A stretch of 64,000 nucleotides of DNA, taken from NCBI GenBank assembly GCA_949825025.1, contig OX463779.1, positions 39,442,203 to 39,506,202 on the forward strand. Reading direction: 5' to 3'. Each line of letters opens with the position of its first letter. Within the stretch, counting starts at the first letter, position 1. The notes beneath the pieces are model-generated. The model had not been told where the DNA came from. It made no database searches and saw nothing but the letters and a program-made list of their open reading frames with translations. The position numbers were made by a program, and so were the translations under genes. This DNA is from Siphlonurus alternatus. Its lineage: Eukaryota > Arthropoda > Insecta > Ephemeroptera > Siphlonuridae. Shown piece by piece: positions 13,901-33,582 of this stretch.

Positions 13901-16900
13901 TTTTTTATATATATATTTTGTATGAATTTATTGTTATAAATATTGTATTTTTTTTTTTTTTTTTGTAATTTATTTTTATGATTTAATCAAAGTAAAATAT
14001 GTGGAGAATAATAATAATAACTTTAGCATGCTGGGTATAAAATAATAATAATATAATGCACGATGGATATTAAGCGATGTGGTCCAATAATGATTTAATC
14101 GTCAAAAATCCTGTTTTCATATCTCATTTTAATCCCTAGCTATTTGTTTTTATTATTTGAAATTAAAAAAATAAATCAATATTTCTTTATTTCATTTTAT
14201 TAAATTACCTTCATGAGTGCATATCACAAGTCAGAGGTGTCAAGTTGTCCTCCATAGCAAACCAAAATCCAAAAAAATTCTAACTAACAGGTTTGCCTGA
14301 CAAAAAATACAAATTCAGAGTGAATGTTTCAACTAACATGGGTTCTTACCTTCAAATATCTTAAAAAATACACCGTTATGTAGTATGAAAAAAAAAAAGT
14401 GATGTTCTGTGACCTGAGTTTTTAAGCTAAAAACCAAATTTTAAAAAATGACCAGTCCATTTTTCTCAAAAAAAAAAAAATCGAGAAAAACTCTGATGAA
14501 AGTGAACATGCTAGATATCTATGTAATTAATACCTGCAATAGCTTATATCTTTGTTAATTCAAACACACACCCTCTGATGTATGATTGACTAAGTGTAGA
14601 AATCTCTTTTAAACAGAAAACAGACCCTTCCCCCCCCCCCCCCCCCCCCGCCAGAGCCACGGGCTGGAACCGCCCCTGTGGTTTTATGTCAATTTGTTAT
14701 TGACAATAATGTCCTCTATAATTAAACATATAAAATTGGCTAATTCAGTTCAGTCTGTAATGTTTTGCTCAGCTCACACGTTACTAAAATACATTACATT
14801 TTTTAGTTAGAAAAAGATGTGCTTTGTATCTAAATTTACATTAATTTAACTTACTCATTTGCTTTTGTTACAGAACATGGGAGACTTTCTGATGACGCTG
14901 CATGGACAGCAGTTTCCGTGGCAAACCTGTAGATTATTTAAAATAAAATTAAAGTGACAAAAACTTCAGAAACGTGTGTTCAATATATATCTCCAGCAAG
15001 TTAAAATTTATTTGGCTTTTCGTAAGAAATAATATTTATATTGTATCTCTCTTTATATATATAGACTAACAGCAGTTACCACGCTTGCTTGAAATAACTT
15101 ACAGTAATTAAGTGACATAAAGTTGCCAAATTATAACTATAACTATCTTTTATAGGTTTTACCGTGTGGTGACAGACAATAGGATCTAACAAGATGATTC
15201 AGTAACCCTGCATGTTGTTGTTTATACTATGCACTAAACTACAGCGCGCTTTGCTGGATTATTTTCTGAGTTCATTTTGCCACTTTCCGGTAAAAGCTAA
15301 TTAAGTTACTTTGACAGCTCTGCCTCATTTAATTGTATAATTACAGTAAAAGCAGTAAGTCTCTATTGTTGCAGGAGAATTGTTAATCAATATTATATAT
15401 GATATAATATATATATCGATGTTCTCCCTGCTTTTTTACCGATCTGCATTTGTTTTATTTAACTTTTTTACCTATCTGTTTTTTATTTATCAAACTTTTT
15501 TACCTATCTGTTTTTATTTTGTCACACTTTTTTACCTATCTGTTTTTGTTTCTTCAAACTTTTTTACCTATCTGTGAAAAAGTGAATTGTTCAGGAGAAG
15601 GTTTAAACTGTTTATTTCTTTATTGTTGTGATTATTTAAAAATACACTTAGCTTTTTTTAAAGGTAATATTATTACTCGTTGTAACGATTTTTTTTTTTT
15701 TTCAAATTCCGTAAAGTTCTCGCGTAAAAAAATATAATCGGGATTCAAAATTCTGCTCAATAAGTTTTATTACTTATTACGCGTGTAGATATTAATGAAG
15801 TTTACCATACATAATATATAATTATGGTAATTAAGGAACATTAATAAAACAGTAATTGATGATGCATCAATCGGCATATATATATAGTTATTGTGAATAC
15901 GAAAAAAGTAATGCTAATTAATTATTATCCTCGGCATTTTTGGTAAAGAATAAAATTGTAACATAAAAGAATTAAATTTATTTTTGTAATATTTATAAAA
16001 GGCCATGGGAATTGGGAATTTGACTAAATAAAAAATATAATTATACTTTTTACATTCTAAGCAATCATTTAGGATTAAAAATGTATGTATCGATTGTAAT
16101 TAAGATACTATGCAAACCTTTAATTTCAAAGTCACTACAGTATTTTAAAGTTTGCATAATTGGAATTTGTTTTTTTTTTTTGCATATTTTATAGCCTACA
16201 GATAAATAAAACTCATCAAATTAATAATTATTAATTTATATTAATATCAAACATAATAATATATCAAATTAATAATAAGTATAAATATTATTATATGTTT
16301 TGCAACAATTTTTGTATAATATATACAGTAATATATATAAATATAAATGAAACGAAAATTAAATGAAATATTCTTCATGTAGCTTTCGCTGTTCAGTACA
16401 AAATATGCTTAATTTATATATATTCTGTGAGGCCATAAAATCTTCTGATGTCCAGTTTCTAATTGTTTTAGCAGACAGGCAGAGTGTATTAGTATGCATC
16501 ATTTCACAAACTTTAAAATTACCACTCTCAGTCCTAAGGAAATACTGCCGTTGTACTTGTTTACGTAGCTTTACAGGGCTACTCAATGTTCTACGTTTTG
16601 GTGCAGCTGTAACGACAGAGTCTCGAACAAATACTTTTTTTGCATATTTGTCAAGTGAATAAAAATAATTATGAATTTTTTCTCTATCCTTTTCACTCGC
16701 ATTTTAGCACAGAATTTTAATAACTTTTGGGTGTCCTTCTTCTCACTGCATTTACACCCAGCTTTCACCACCACTGCAGGCTTGTTGTCAGGTGAAACAA
16801 TACCAAGTTGTGTCTTCGTTCTAACATATATATGCATGGTTTCCCCTGCTGGCGAAGATTTTGGTTTGTGAATTTTTCAAATGAAAGACGTCACTTTTAA

Positions 16901-18675
16901 TTTTTGTTAATTTCTTTTTCATTCTCTGTTAACGTTTTAGAATTTTTTACTTCACGATTAATATTTTGCTCTACATCTGCTAAGTCTAATAAGGTAACAA
17001 AGGAATTTCAAGTATCAGTACATTGTTCTTCAATCCTCAAAACTGACTCGGCTTGTTCAGAGCTCCGACCACTAGTGCTTGGTCCAATCTCCATGCTGAG
17101 AAGCTGTAAAAACAACAAATTGCCGTTACTATTGCGATCATTATTATTACGTAATTCACTCTAATGAATGTAAATATTACTTAGTTAATAATAGAATATA
17201 AAATTCTTACCTATTTCAATCCTTATTTGCATGTAGACTCTGAAGAAAAGCAGAAATAAACGTCGCACGAGGTTTGTTTTGGTCTGTCAGCTGATTGTCA
17301 CGGATTGTTCTTATTTAATTTAAATTATAAAAAAGCCGCGAAACACTCTGAAATTTTAACAGCTTACGTACGGTGGTGCACTCTATATTTTTCCACGATA
17401 AAATTTTTTTTTTCAAATTGACAGATAGGTAAAAAAGTTTGAAGAAACAAAAACAGATAGGTAAAAAAGTGCGACAAAATAAAAACAGATAGGTAAAAAA
17501 GTTTGATAAATAAAAAACAGATAGGTAAAAAAGTAAAATAAAACAAATGCAGATCGGTAAAAAAGCAGGGAGAACATCGATATATAAATTTAAATAATTT
17601 ATAACTATATAATTAGTATATGACGAGTATGTCTTAATTATTATTAAAGAATGAAGGGCTTAGGGAACCGTATATTATAATTTTGCTTCAAAATATATTA
17701 ATGAAGACTTTTTTTTTTACCAAAAAATTTCAAAATAAGAAGATATATCGAAGGAATCATTTCAATAATTTATTGATGAACCAATTTTATTATATATTTT
17801 GTTTATGGAACAAAAGGTGGATCACACAATAAAAATTGATTGTAGGAACAGACCTATTATTAACTTAACTATAATTACTATAAATATAATTAATAGTATA
17901 ATATATAATCTTAAATACACTCATGCAACTTAAACTACTGGAGGTATATATCAGAAAAATGAAAAAAGTGCATGCATAGCTCAGTCATAACATATTTACC
18001 AATATAATAAATATAATGTTACTCTACATTATAATATATGTAGAGTAATCTTTGTATATATAAAGTATAGGAAAATAAATTAACTTTTAAATAATATGTA
18101 TATTATAATATATATTAAAGTATTATAATTAAATATAATTTTTACTCAATAAAAAAAAACTTTCTGATAAATTTTATTGTAATAAAATGTACAATAAATG
18201 TATAAAATATATTATTTTAATTAAACTATCACTATCATTGCCGTATTATAATTATGTATATATAAATATATTATTTATATATTTACCGCTTATTTATCTC
18301 CACGTTCATCAGTAGCTCATTAACAATTTTTCTGTTTTCTCTCTTCTGGCCCCTCTGATCTCTCAAAATTTGTTTTTCAGTAGGGACTTTATCCACTTTG
18401 CCAGGAAGTTTTAATGTTGGCAACGTTTCATTGGGGAGTCTGCATCTGCATGTTGATTCTTTTGACATTATTCTGCATTGATTAGTATGCAATAGGTGTG
18501 GTTCAAAGTGTTCTGAACAAATTCTAGAGTTTTGAATGTTGAAGGTGTCGCTTCTTTTACATAGCTTATGCCACAAACTTCGAAGATGGGAGTCGGCAGG
18601 AAAACGATAAAATTTGATTTCATTTTTAACAGACGATTCGTAATTTTTACAACTGTAAATGGCACAACGAACCAT
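10972..18675 (-). CDS. P-element-type (THAP9-like) transposase, three exons
   Basis: The exons on the minus strand are 18675-18287, 14926-14855 and 13858-10972, joining in frame to 1,115 residues. The donors read CG|GTAAAT and ATGA|GTAAGT; the acceptors read CTACAG and TTTTTGCAG. Residues 1-91 form a THAP zinc-binding domain with C4, C9, C53 and H56, the invariant P26, W35 and F57, and an LPTL version of the AVPTIF box. A Pro/Ser/Thr-rich linker follows, then a Cys cluster (CCMFCG, about 344-349) and a heptad-rich coiled coil (about 370-422), as in P transposase where it mediates dimerisation. The DDE core shows FDEMKI (D537), GDAPHMLKLFRNH (D646) and NQDLLENFFS (E843), matching the conserved acidic motifs of P/THAP9 transposases. 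It should act in the nucleus by binding the element ends and cutting them. No frameshift or stop was seen. Intron 1 (3.36 kb) holds another transposon. Splicing is inferred from sequence, without transcript support. Confidence 0.88.
13859..14854 (-). other. Intron 2 of the P-type transposase
   Basis: It is AT-rich with a poly-T/A run near 13951 and a C tract of about 20 bp at 14629-14649. No gene is seen. In Drosophila P the splicing of one intron controls germline activity; whether either intron here is regulated cannot be told from sequence. Confidence 0.6.
15413..17585. mobile_element. 2.2-kb transposon with inverted tandem-repeat ends, inside the transposase intron
   Basis: About 165 bp at the left end (15415-15575) is repeated in inverse orientation at the right end (about 17422-17583) with only about two differences seen. 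The outermost bases read ATCGATGTTCTCCCTGC. Each end contains five copies of a unit of about 31 bp built around CTTTTTTACCTATCTGT (the first copy reads ACCGATCTGC). The flanks are AT-rich and partly palindromic, so no target duplication can be fixed. The interior carries a decayed transposon protein gene on the minus strand (16359-17094). Confidence 0.85.
16359..17094 (-). pseudogene. Decayed gene of the nested transposon (Cys-rich family common in invertebrate repeats)
   Basis: On the minus strand a start at 17094 opens MEIGPSTSGRSSEQAESVLR, followed by a stop after 28 codons. Further coding fragments in shifted frames read RQQGKPCIYM, VVVKAGCKCSEKKD and KIHNYFYSLDKYAKKVFV. The last continues in frame into VQRQYFLRTESGNFKVCEMM. 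The final fragment ends at 16359. At least two frameshifts and a stop separate the pieces. The pattern (CxC…EK, a NYFYSL-like segment, then a basic region with YFL…VC…M…TL) resembles the N-terminal half of proteins often met in invertebrate DNA transposons. I do not know the family's formal name or function. The downstream catalytic part is missing. Confidence 0.6.
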
Positions 18676-18898
18676 TGTTAAATATATTTTATATAATTTT
18701 ATATTTAACGCGCTAAGATTTTACCTTAAACTTCACTAAAATTCCGTCAGAGGTCCATATCAATCGACATTCCTATATTCTACAACGTTCTGCACGCGAG
18801 AGATGGCGTGACATTCGAGCCTGTGACGTCACGTCTCTCTGATTGGAGCGCATTTCGGAACGTTTCGCGCGAACTTTAAAAACCTGCGCCGGCTTGTC

Positions 18899-18929
18899 GG
18901 AGCGTCCAACCTTATGTAGAGGGACCTTG
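18899..18929 (-). repeat. P-type transposon terminal inverted repeat, right
   Basis: It is the perfect complement of 9014-9044 and is followed directly by the CCCCGGCCA duplication. The transposase start codon (18675) lies about 220 bp inside, so the promoter should be within 18676-18929. Confidence 0.93.
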
Positions 18930-18938
18930 CCCCGGCCA

Positions 18939-19856
18939 TGCAATCCATCCCAGCATTAATTTGCCTATATACGATTGAGGGAAACGTGGAAATCTCAACT
19001 ACAATAGACGCTACAGCTTCTGTCAATGGACCGTAGTGCAATGGTACAAAACCATGCAGGGGAACCATATGGTGGGTAGAAAAGCGCAATGATTTACCCC
19101 TGGGTGAGAAATGTGATTTCTGTTGAAAATACAATGGTCACCAATCCAACTAGCAACCACGCACAGCGTTGCTTAACTTCGGTGATCTGACGAATCCCGG
19201 TTAAACGCATTACGCCATACCTTCCCACAAAGATTATAAATTTATTGTTTACAAAATGCCATAACATGTCTTTTATTATCTATAATATATGGATTCTATA
19301 TCATATATGATCTTTCTATATTATTATTATAAATATATAATATCCTGAAATTCTCAAAATCCATATCATACAGATTTCGGGGGGGTGGGAGGGGGTAAAT
19401 TGGGTTTTACTACCCCCATACTTCATATAATATTTTATTGCACGACAGAAGTAAAGCCGGCGACAAGAGAGCGCGCAAGCCTAAATGCGTGCATAGCGGG
19501 CAGCTGTATTGTCGTTTGAACGTCGGAGCGACCACGCGCGCTCTTCTTCATCCGCTCATATCTCCGTTAAATACGAACGTAAATTAAAGTTAATGACAGT
19601 TTCGAAAACTAGAAAACATAAGCTATGTTTCTTACTCGAAGCTTTTTTTCATAAAAAAATTATTTCTATGCTTTTTTTTACTATCTATCCGCGAGCTTTT
19701 GATAAAAAATTAATTAATCACCGATTAAACGCCGATTAACTTCAAAATTTTAAACTATTTTTAATTTTCCTGTTAATGTCAACTCTTGGCTTTAATTATC
19801 TGCTAAAATTTTTAACCTACCTTAATTAGGGATTTAATTACGAATTTTTTAAAAAG
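18939..19856. repeat. Right arm of the giant palindrome, distal part
   Basis: This is the inverted copy of 6100-7541 without the 524-bp insertion. It starts directly after the second CCCCGGCCA. The junction completes the word GGATTGCATGGCCGGGG seen intact in the left arm. The tip at 19856 lies 663 bp before the beta-tubulin start codon. Confidence 0.95.
19132..19219 (-). ncRNA. 5S rRNA-like segment in the right palindrome arm
   Basis: This is the inverted copy of 7261-7349, on the minus strand, so the two 5S-like modules face each other across the palindrome. The same core words and box spacing are kept. Confidence 0.75.
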
Positions 19857-19859
19857 GTG

Positions 19860-20320
19860 CTTTTTGGCCGCCATTTTTCAAGGGTAACCGGAAATGCCCC
19901 AGGGGGATTTTGGGGGATTTTGAGGATGTGATCTAGAACATAAATCTACATCGACCCTGAAAGTTTCAAAACTTTAATAATTTTTTCCGGGTCAAAACTT
20001 AATTTTACTGGACTAGTATGTACGATGACAATAAACTGACAACATTTCTATTAATTACTTTTCTGTCTGCTTTCTGTTGACGACTGGGGCAATTGAATCG
20101 AGGAATAGGAATCTGAGAAATTGTTTAGAAACGTCGAATTTGGATCAGAAACGAAATGAAAAATGGAACTAAACCTGGCAACGTTTTCACGTTTTTTCAC
20201 TCTCATTATTCTGGGCTGTAAGTCAGACTACCCTCTCTTTCACATTTCTCGAAGCATCCATTTAGTGCTCCGCTTTATCGAGTCAGTTGGTTCGTGTGGT
20301 TTACGCTGCAAATATAACAG
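19860..20320 (+). promoter_or_regulatory. Beta-tubulin promoter region and likely non-coding exon 1
   Basis: The stretch begins beside the palindrome tip with GGCCGCCATTTTT, a match to the YY1 motif. At 20283-20288 TCAGTT matches the arthropod-type initiator TCAKTY. A splice donor (ACAG|GTAAATG) at 20320/20321 pairs with an acceptor (TTTCTTTCTAG) ending at 20486, giving a 165-bp intron in the 5' untranslated region. The second exon begins 32 nt before the start codon. No TATA box stands out. The start site and exon 1 are inferred. Confidence 0.55.
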
Positions 20321-20518
20321 GTAAATGCATATAATATAAGTGTCAGCATACTCAATTTGTAAGCGCTGTTAGTATGTTATTGAAACGCATTAAATTTAAC
20401 ATTACTTACAGGTGAAATTAATAATTTGCCGACGTCGATTTTACAGTTAATTTTTTCTGATGACGCCCATGCATTTTTCTTTCTAGGTTTTCCAATCTGC
20501 TAAGAAAGCTCTTCCAAA

Positions 20519-29265
<8,747 letters not shown>

Positions 29266-29547
29266 ACAATTTTACCTTCGCTCAAATGTTATATCAAAAA
29301 ATATTATATATGTATCCTTTTATTTTTCACATCAGGCTTAATTTGACTTAAAGAAAAACTAATAACTTTGTGTATGACGTGTATGAAACTGATGCAAGTT
29401 CAGTTTGCCATGGTGATGGTACTAGTTACAGAATCAACAAGAAATGGCTTTCGTTCTGCAACATATTAACATTACTTGAATGTTTGAGCCTATTTTATAA
29501 CTTTGAGATGTTTTTTATATAATAATGTAACGTACTGTTTTATATAA

Positions 29548-29553
29548 AATAAA
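29548..29553 (+). terminator. Likely beta-tubulin polyadenylation signal
   Basis: AATAAA lies about 283 nt after the stop codon and is followed about 30 bp later by a genomic A-run. A second AATAAA lies near 29707. Confidence 0.6.
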
Positions 29554-30040
29554 AAGAAGTCAAAAGAATAATAATAATAAAGAAAAAAAAAAAAAAAAAA
29601 AAAGAACGGCAGTTTCAAAGCAGTAATGTACAATATTGTTATAAAATATTTTATTGTTATTTGTTAACTGACTTAAATATTTTTGGAATTCATTGTATGA
29701 CCATATAAATAAATAAAAAAATATTTCATTAGGATATTTCTGGCTTTTTTATTTGTTACAAATTATTTGCAGTTACTAGAATTATTATTAAAATTAGATT
29801 GGGATTCAAAAACCTAATTAGGAAATAAGTCAGGTTTATGGAATGTGATACTAAATTAATTTATTGGGTAGTTTTTTTATATAAATTATTTTATTTTACC
29901 AATTTTGGAAGACAAGGAAGATTGGAACTGTTATTCAAGCATTCTGATATTGCTAAACCATATTTCAGCATACGTTAATTAACCAAAGGACATTAATTTT
30001 TCTTAATTAAATAATTTTGGCTTTTAATAATGTCATTTAA

Positions 30041-30356
30041 AGTAGAGTGAGCGAGTTCATTTTTTTAATATTTTATTTTTTAAAAATAGTTTAAGCTGCC
30101 TTCTATCGAGAAATGAAAACCAAAAAATTCCATCTCAAATGGTTTCACCACAAAAAATTCCCAAAGTTGGTGTTTCGGAGGCCTTTAATGTGCAGCCTTA
30201 TGGAACATAAAACTGCGTTTTACTCCAACTTTTTCTGAACTATGGTACCATTTAAAAAATACCTATTTTGATTGGTTTTCATTTCTCAATAGAGGGCAGC
30301 TTAAACTATTTTTTAGAAAATAAAACATTAAAAAAAATGCAATCGCTCACTCTACT
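30041..30356. mobile_element. TTAA-flanked MITE family E, 316 bp
   Basis: TTAA at 30037-30040 and 30357-30360 flanks inverted ends AGTAGAGTGAGCGA. The arms contain TTAAGCTGCC(T/C)TCTAT and GAAATGAAAACCAA. It is the first of three adjacent TTAA elements. Confidence 0.87.
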
Positions 30357-30371
30357 TTAAAATTATCTTAA

Positions 30372-30544
30372 GGGTAAGGTAACGCCACCAATGTTAAAAA
30401 AAGTCCCTCACACAAAAATTCTGAAAAAAAATTAAAATGTTCTCCTCTACACCCCCTATCAGTAGCTAAAATATCAGGTATACAAATTCGATTTAAATGT
30501 TTGTGTGAGGGATTTTTTTTAACATTGGTGGCGTTACCTTACCC
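30372..30544. mobile_element. TTAA-flanked MITE family B, copy 2, 173 bp
   Basis: The ends GGGTAAGGTAACGCCACCAA are flanked by TTAA (30368-30371 and 30545-30548). This is a shorter relative of 22239-22939: the right arm lacks the CTCCTCTACACCCCC region, and there are no nested insertions. Confidence 0.88.
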
Positions 30545-30548
30545 TTAA

Positions 30549-30911
30549 GGGTAAGATAACACGAACAATCGATTGTTGGTAGTCCCATTTGATAACATGT
30601 AAACCTTAGCAACCTCATAATGATTCTGAATTTTTTTTAGAGACAGTTTTTAGCACAAAAAAACATATGGAAAAAATTTCAAAACAATCGGACGATCCAG
30701 TTTTTTAAAATTAATTTCTTAGTTTAGGTCTCCATTGGAAAGCCTTAAAAAAATTGGATCGTTCGATTGTTTTGAAATTTTTTCCATATATTTTTGGTGC
30801 TAAGAACTGTCTCTCAAAAAAAATTCAGAATCATTATGAGGTTCGTCTTGCTAAGGTTTACATGTTAATCAAATGGGACTACAACAATCGATTGTTCGTG
30901 TTATCTTACCC
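30549..30911. mobile_element. TTAA-flanked MITE family D, 363 bp
   Basis: The ends read GGGTAAGATAACACGAACAA, with TTAA at 30545-30548 and 30912-30915. The first 12 bases match family B, but the rest differs (CAATCGATTGTTG, AACAATCGGACGATCCA). Its left TTAA is also the right TTAA of family B copy 2. Confidence 0.88.
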
Positions 30912-30915
30912 TTAA

Positions 30916-32389
30916 TATTTGAAGATTTAATGTAGCTTTAATCCATGCAGGAGGCATACATAATTAATACAGTGAATTTGGCGAGAGTAAAAAACCTCGA
31001 CAACACCCTCGACTAAGAAAAAAAATGCTGTTACTATTTTTGTAATTATTCAGGCACAGCAAGGGCTCAAATAATTATTATTTCGATTTAAAAACGCCGC
31101 GATTTCTTCATTGTGGCGCGCTTCGGCGCGCTTGTCGCTCTCTCGTAAATTAAGGTCACGAGGACTCATATATGTTTACGCCCGTGTTGACAAAAAATTA
31201 TTACAGTAACTGCTTTAATCATGCAGTCTCCTCCGGCTTAATGCCGTGTTATTTATATATAATACTTGATTTTCGGCTATTAAAAATAAATAATAATTGT
31301 TACATAAATATATAAATAATATATATAACTTTTATTATCTCCTCTATTTTATTTTAGCTAGAAGGGATTTTTTTTCCCGTCGTCTTGACTTTGTGAGATA
31401 TCACATGATCATGCTGTGTTTGTTATGATGGTGAAGTTTTTATCAGTTCAGCTGTCTAAAATATATTTAAGATAACGCTATATATACATATAATAGCGAA
31501 TTTAGCTCCATTCTACGTAATATAATTATACAACTGTTAAGTTTTATTAACGTTATTATTTACATTATAATATTTATATAAGTCAAGCGGCCTTTATCCA
31601 AGCAATTATTAAATAACAACAACCCACGCAGCTATTATCTAATAAAAATTAAACGGTAAGTTATACCATAATATATATTAATCTTATCTAAGAGTTTTTG
31701 AATCAATTTAACGATTTAATAATTGTAATAACCGGAAATGTATACATTGCAGGCTCGTTTAATAAACTGAACTGCGCCCGGACTGAAGAAGCTATAAGGA
31801 TTTTTATAATTTATAAATATATATTTAATATTTATATACAAGAAAAGGAGTACAAAAATACATGCAAGCATATATTTTAATTAATGTTGTTTAATTTTTG
31901 TGTAGTCAGAGTCAGAAACATATTTCACTACCGGGAGTATAATATTCTAATTTTTCTTTGACTGTGTATAATATAATAATATGCTTATCTCTCATTGCAT
32001 AGTCGCGTTGAGCCGGCATAAGAGCATGCATTTATTATTTATTTGTTATACGTGAGTCGTGAGAGATAACGCGCGGCCGTACATGCACGACGTTCGAGTC
32101 ATTTGAGCTTGTCCAGCCTGCTATGCATGTGAACTATAATGTAAACGAAAGAAATTGATATTCCGACGACAGTTGTAGATAAAAGGAGGGCTCGCACCTT
32201 TGGGGGAAGGGGAGGCTGCATGGGGCAGCTGCTCAATTCGTTTTGCAGCTTAAAAAAAAAAATAATAATGATAATACAACGTGTGCAACAGTTTAATTGG
32301 TGTGCATATTTTTTTACAGTTAAAAAAAAATACAGAATATAATATAAAATATTAATTAACGTTACGTGTTAATATATATATTATTATAC

Positions 32390-32446
<57 letters not shown>

Positions 32447-32511
32447 GATCTCATGTATATGACCATATATTATATTGAATTACATATATTGTGCATTAAA
32501 ATAAATATAAT
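30916..32511. other. Intergenic, no gene seen; (AT)n at 32396-32444
   Basis: The stretch is AT-rich, with a short GC palindrome near 31118-31132 (GGCGCGCTTCGGCGCGC) and an AT run of about 50 bp. The only open frames are short and without recognisable motifs. Confidence 0.6.
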
Positions 32512-32822
32512 GTAGTATCAACCTCAATTGTTTTCGTTTTTTTTTTTTTTTCTTCAGAAATGGATAGAGGATGCAAAGTTATGCTATAACCCTGATTTTT
32601 TAAAGACCGGGAACTATTTTTTAAAAAAAATATTGAAAGGTCTTTTTGTGACGTCACGAGGCGCCGCTCCTTAAGAAAAGGATAGGACTTGCCGCCTCGT
32701 GACGTTCGTGACGTTGCAAAAAGGACTTTCAATAATTTTTCCGGTCTGAAAAAAATCAGGGTAGCATAACTTTGCACCCTCTATCCATTTCTGCAATAAA
32801 AAAAAATAAGGTCAATATTCCA
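32512..32822. mobile_element. MITE family A copy 3
   Basis: Inverted arms carry CAGAAATGGATAGAGG(A)TGCA, TTTTTGTGACGTCACGAGGC and TTGCACCCTCTATCCATTTC. The right-arm CRE is disrupted by a short duplication (CGTGACGTTCGTGACGTTGC). Confidence 0.85.
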
Positions 32823-33236
32823 TTACATTAATACACATTAATTAAGTTTAGTGTCCGTCTCTTAGACTGCGCGTCCTGTTTTCCAATTCAGCTAGTTCAC
32901 ATCTCTACACGTACATACCAGTCAACATCTGGAAATGCCGCACGACTCCCGCGGACTCCGCATCACAAAAACATCCACTCGATATTAATCAAATCAAAAA
33001 AAAAAAAAAAAAAACTATTATTTATTCAGCAACAGTTACAAAAGAAATTTTAGTTTTATAATTATTTTTATTCCTGTACTCTCAAAAGTGTCATCATGAC
33101 AGTTAATTAAGTCACTTCAAAAGCTTGAAAAAAAAAAAGTAAATTTGTTGACACTTTTTGTTTTGTGGCAAACTAGAAACAAATTGTACGAGGCGGGTGT
33201 TTAATAATTAATTGCCCCCGAATGCACGAACCAAAA

Positions 33237-33582
33237 TGGACACAACCTATTAAAAAAAAAAAATATTTTGCAGAATTAAGTGAATAGAGGACACCATAAT
33301 TATACTAATCTACTACCTTTTTTTTAAAAAAAAATTTAGAGCCCGGGAACATTGCTAAAAAAATTATGCAAAGTCCAGGTTCAAACCCCGTCAACCCCCT
33401 TTATTTAGTCCTATATACATCCTTTTATTAATAAGTGACGCCTGTTGACGCTTAGCTCTTTCTGTACTTTCAATAATTTTTTGAAAATATAGTTCTTGTG
33501 CTCTAAAAAGTATTAAAAAAGAGTGGTATAATTTGGTACTCTCCACTTTCATTTTTGCGATAAAAAAATAATTTAGGTTGTC
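33237..33582. mobile_element. MITE family A, diverged copy
   Basis: The ends GGACACAACCTA…TTAGGTTGTCC enclose GAGCCCGGGAACATTG, CAGGTTCAAACCCCGTC and TAGTCCTATATACATCC, corresponding to the centre of copy 1 (1262-1590). The GACGTCAC centre of the main subfamily is missing. Confidence 0.65.

Larger units (their letters stand above)
9014..18929 (-). mobile_element. 9.9-kb P-type DNA transposon, apparently complete
   Basis: The ends are perfect 31-bp inverted repeats (9014-9044 and 18899-18929) beginning CAAGGTCCCTCTACATAAGG. The direct repeat CCCCGGCCA flanks it (9005-9013 and 18930-18938); P elements normally duplicate 8 bp, and the ninth matching base may be chance. Removing the element and one duplication restores an unbroken palindrome. 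Just inside the termini is a weaker subterminal inverted repeat (CCAATCAGAGA…ACGTCACAGGCTCGA at about 9084-9115, mirrored near 18806-18842), in the position where P elements carry transposase-binding and internal repeats. The single gene is on the minus strand. The 9045-10970 stretch holds the 3' untranslated part and otherwise nothing I recognise. Confidence 0.94.
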
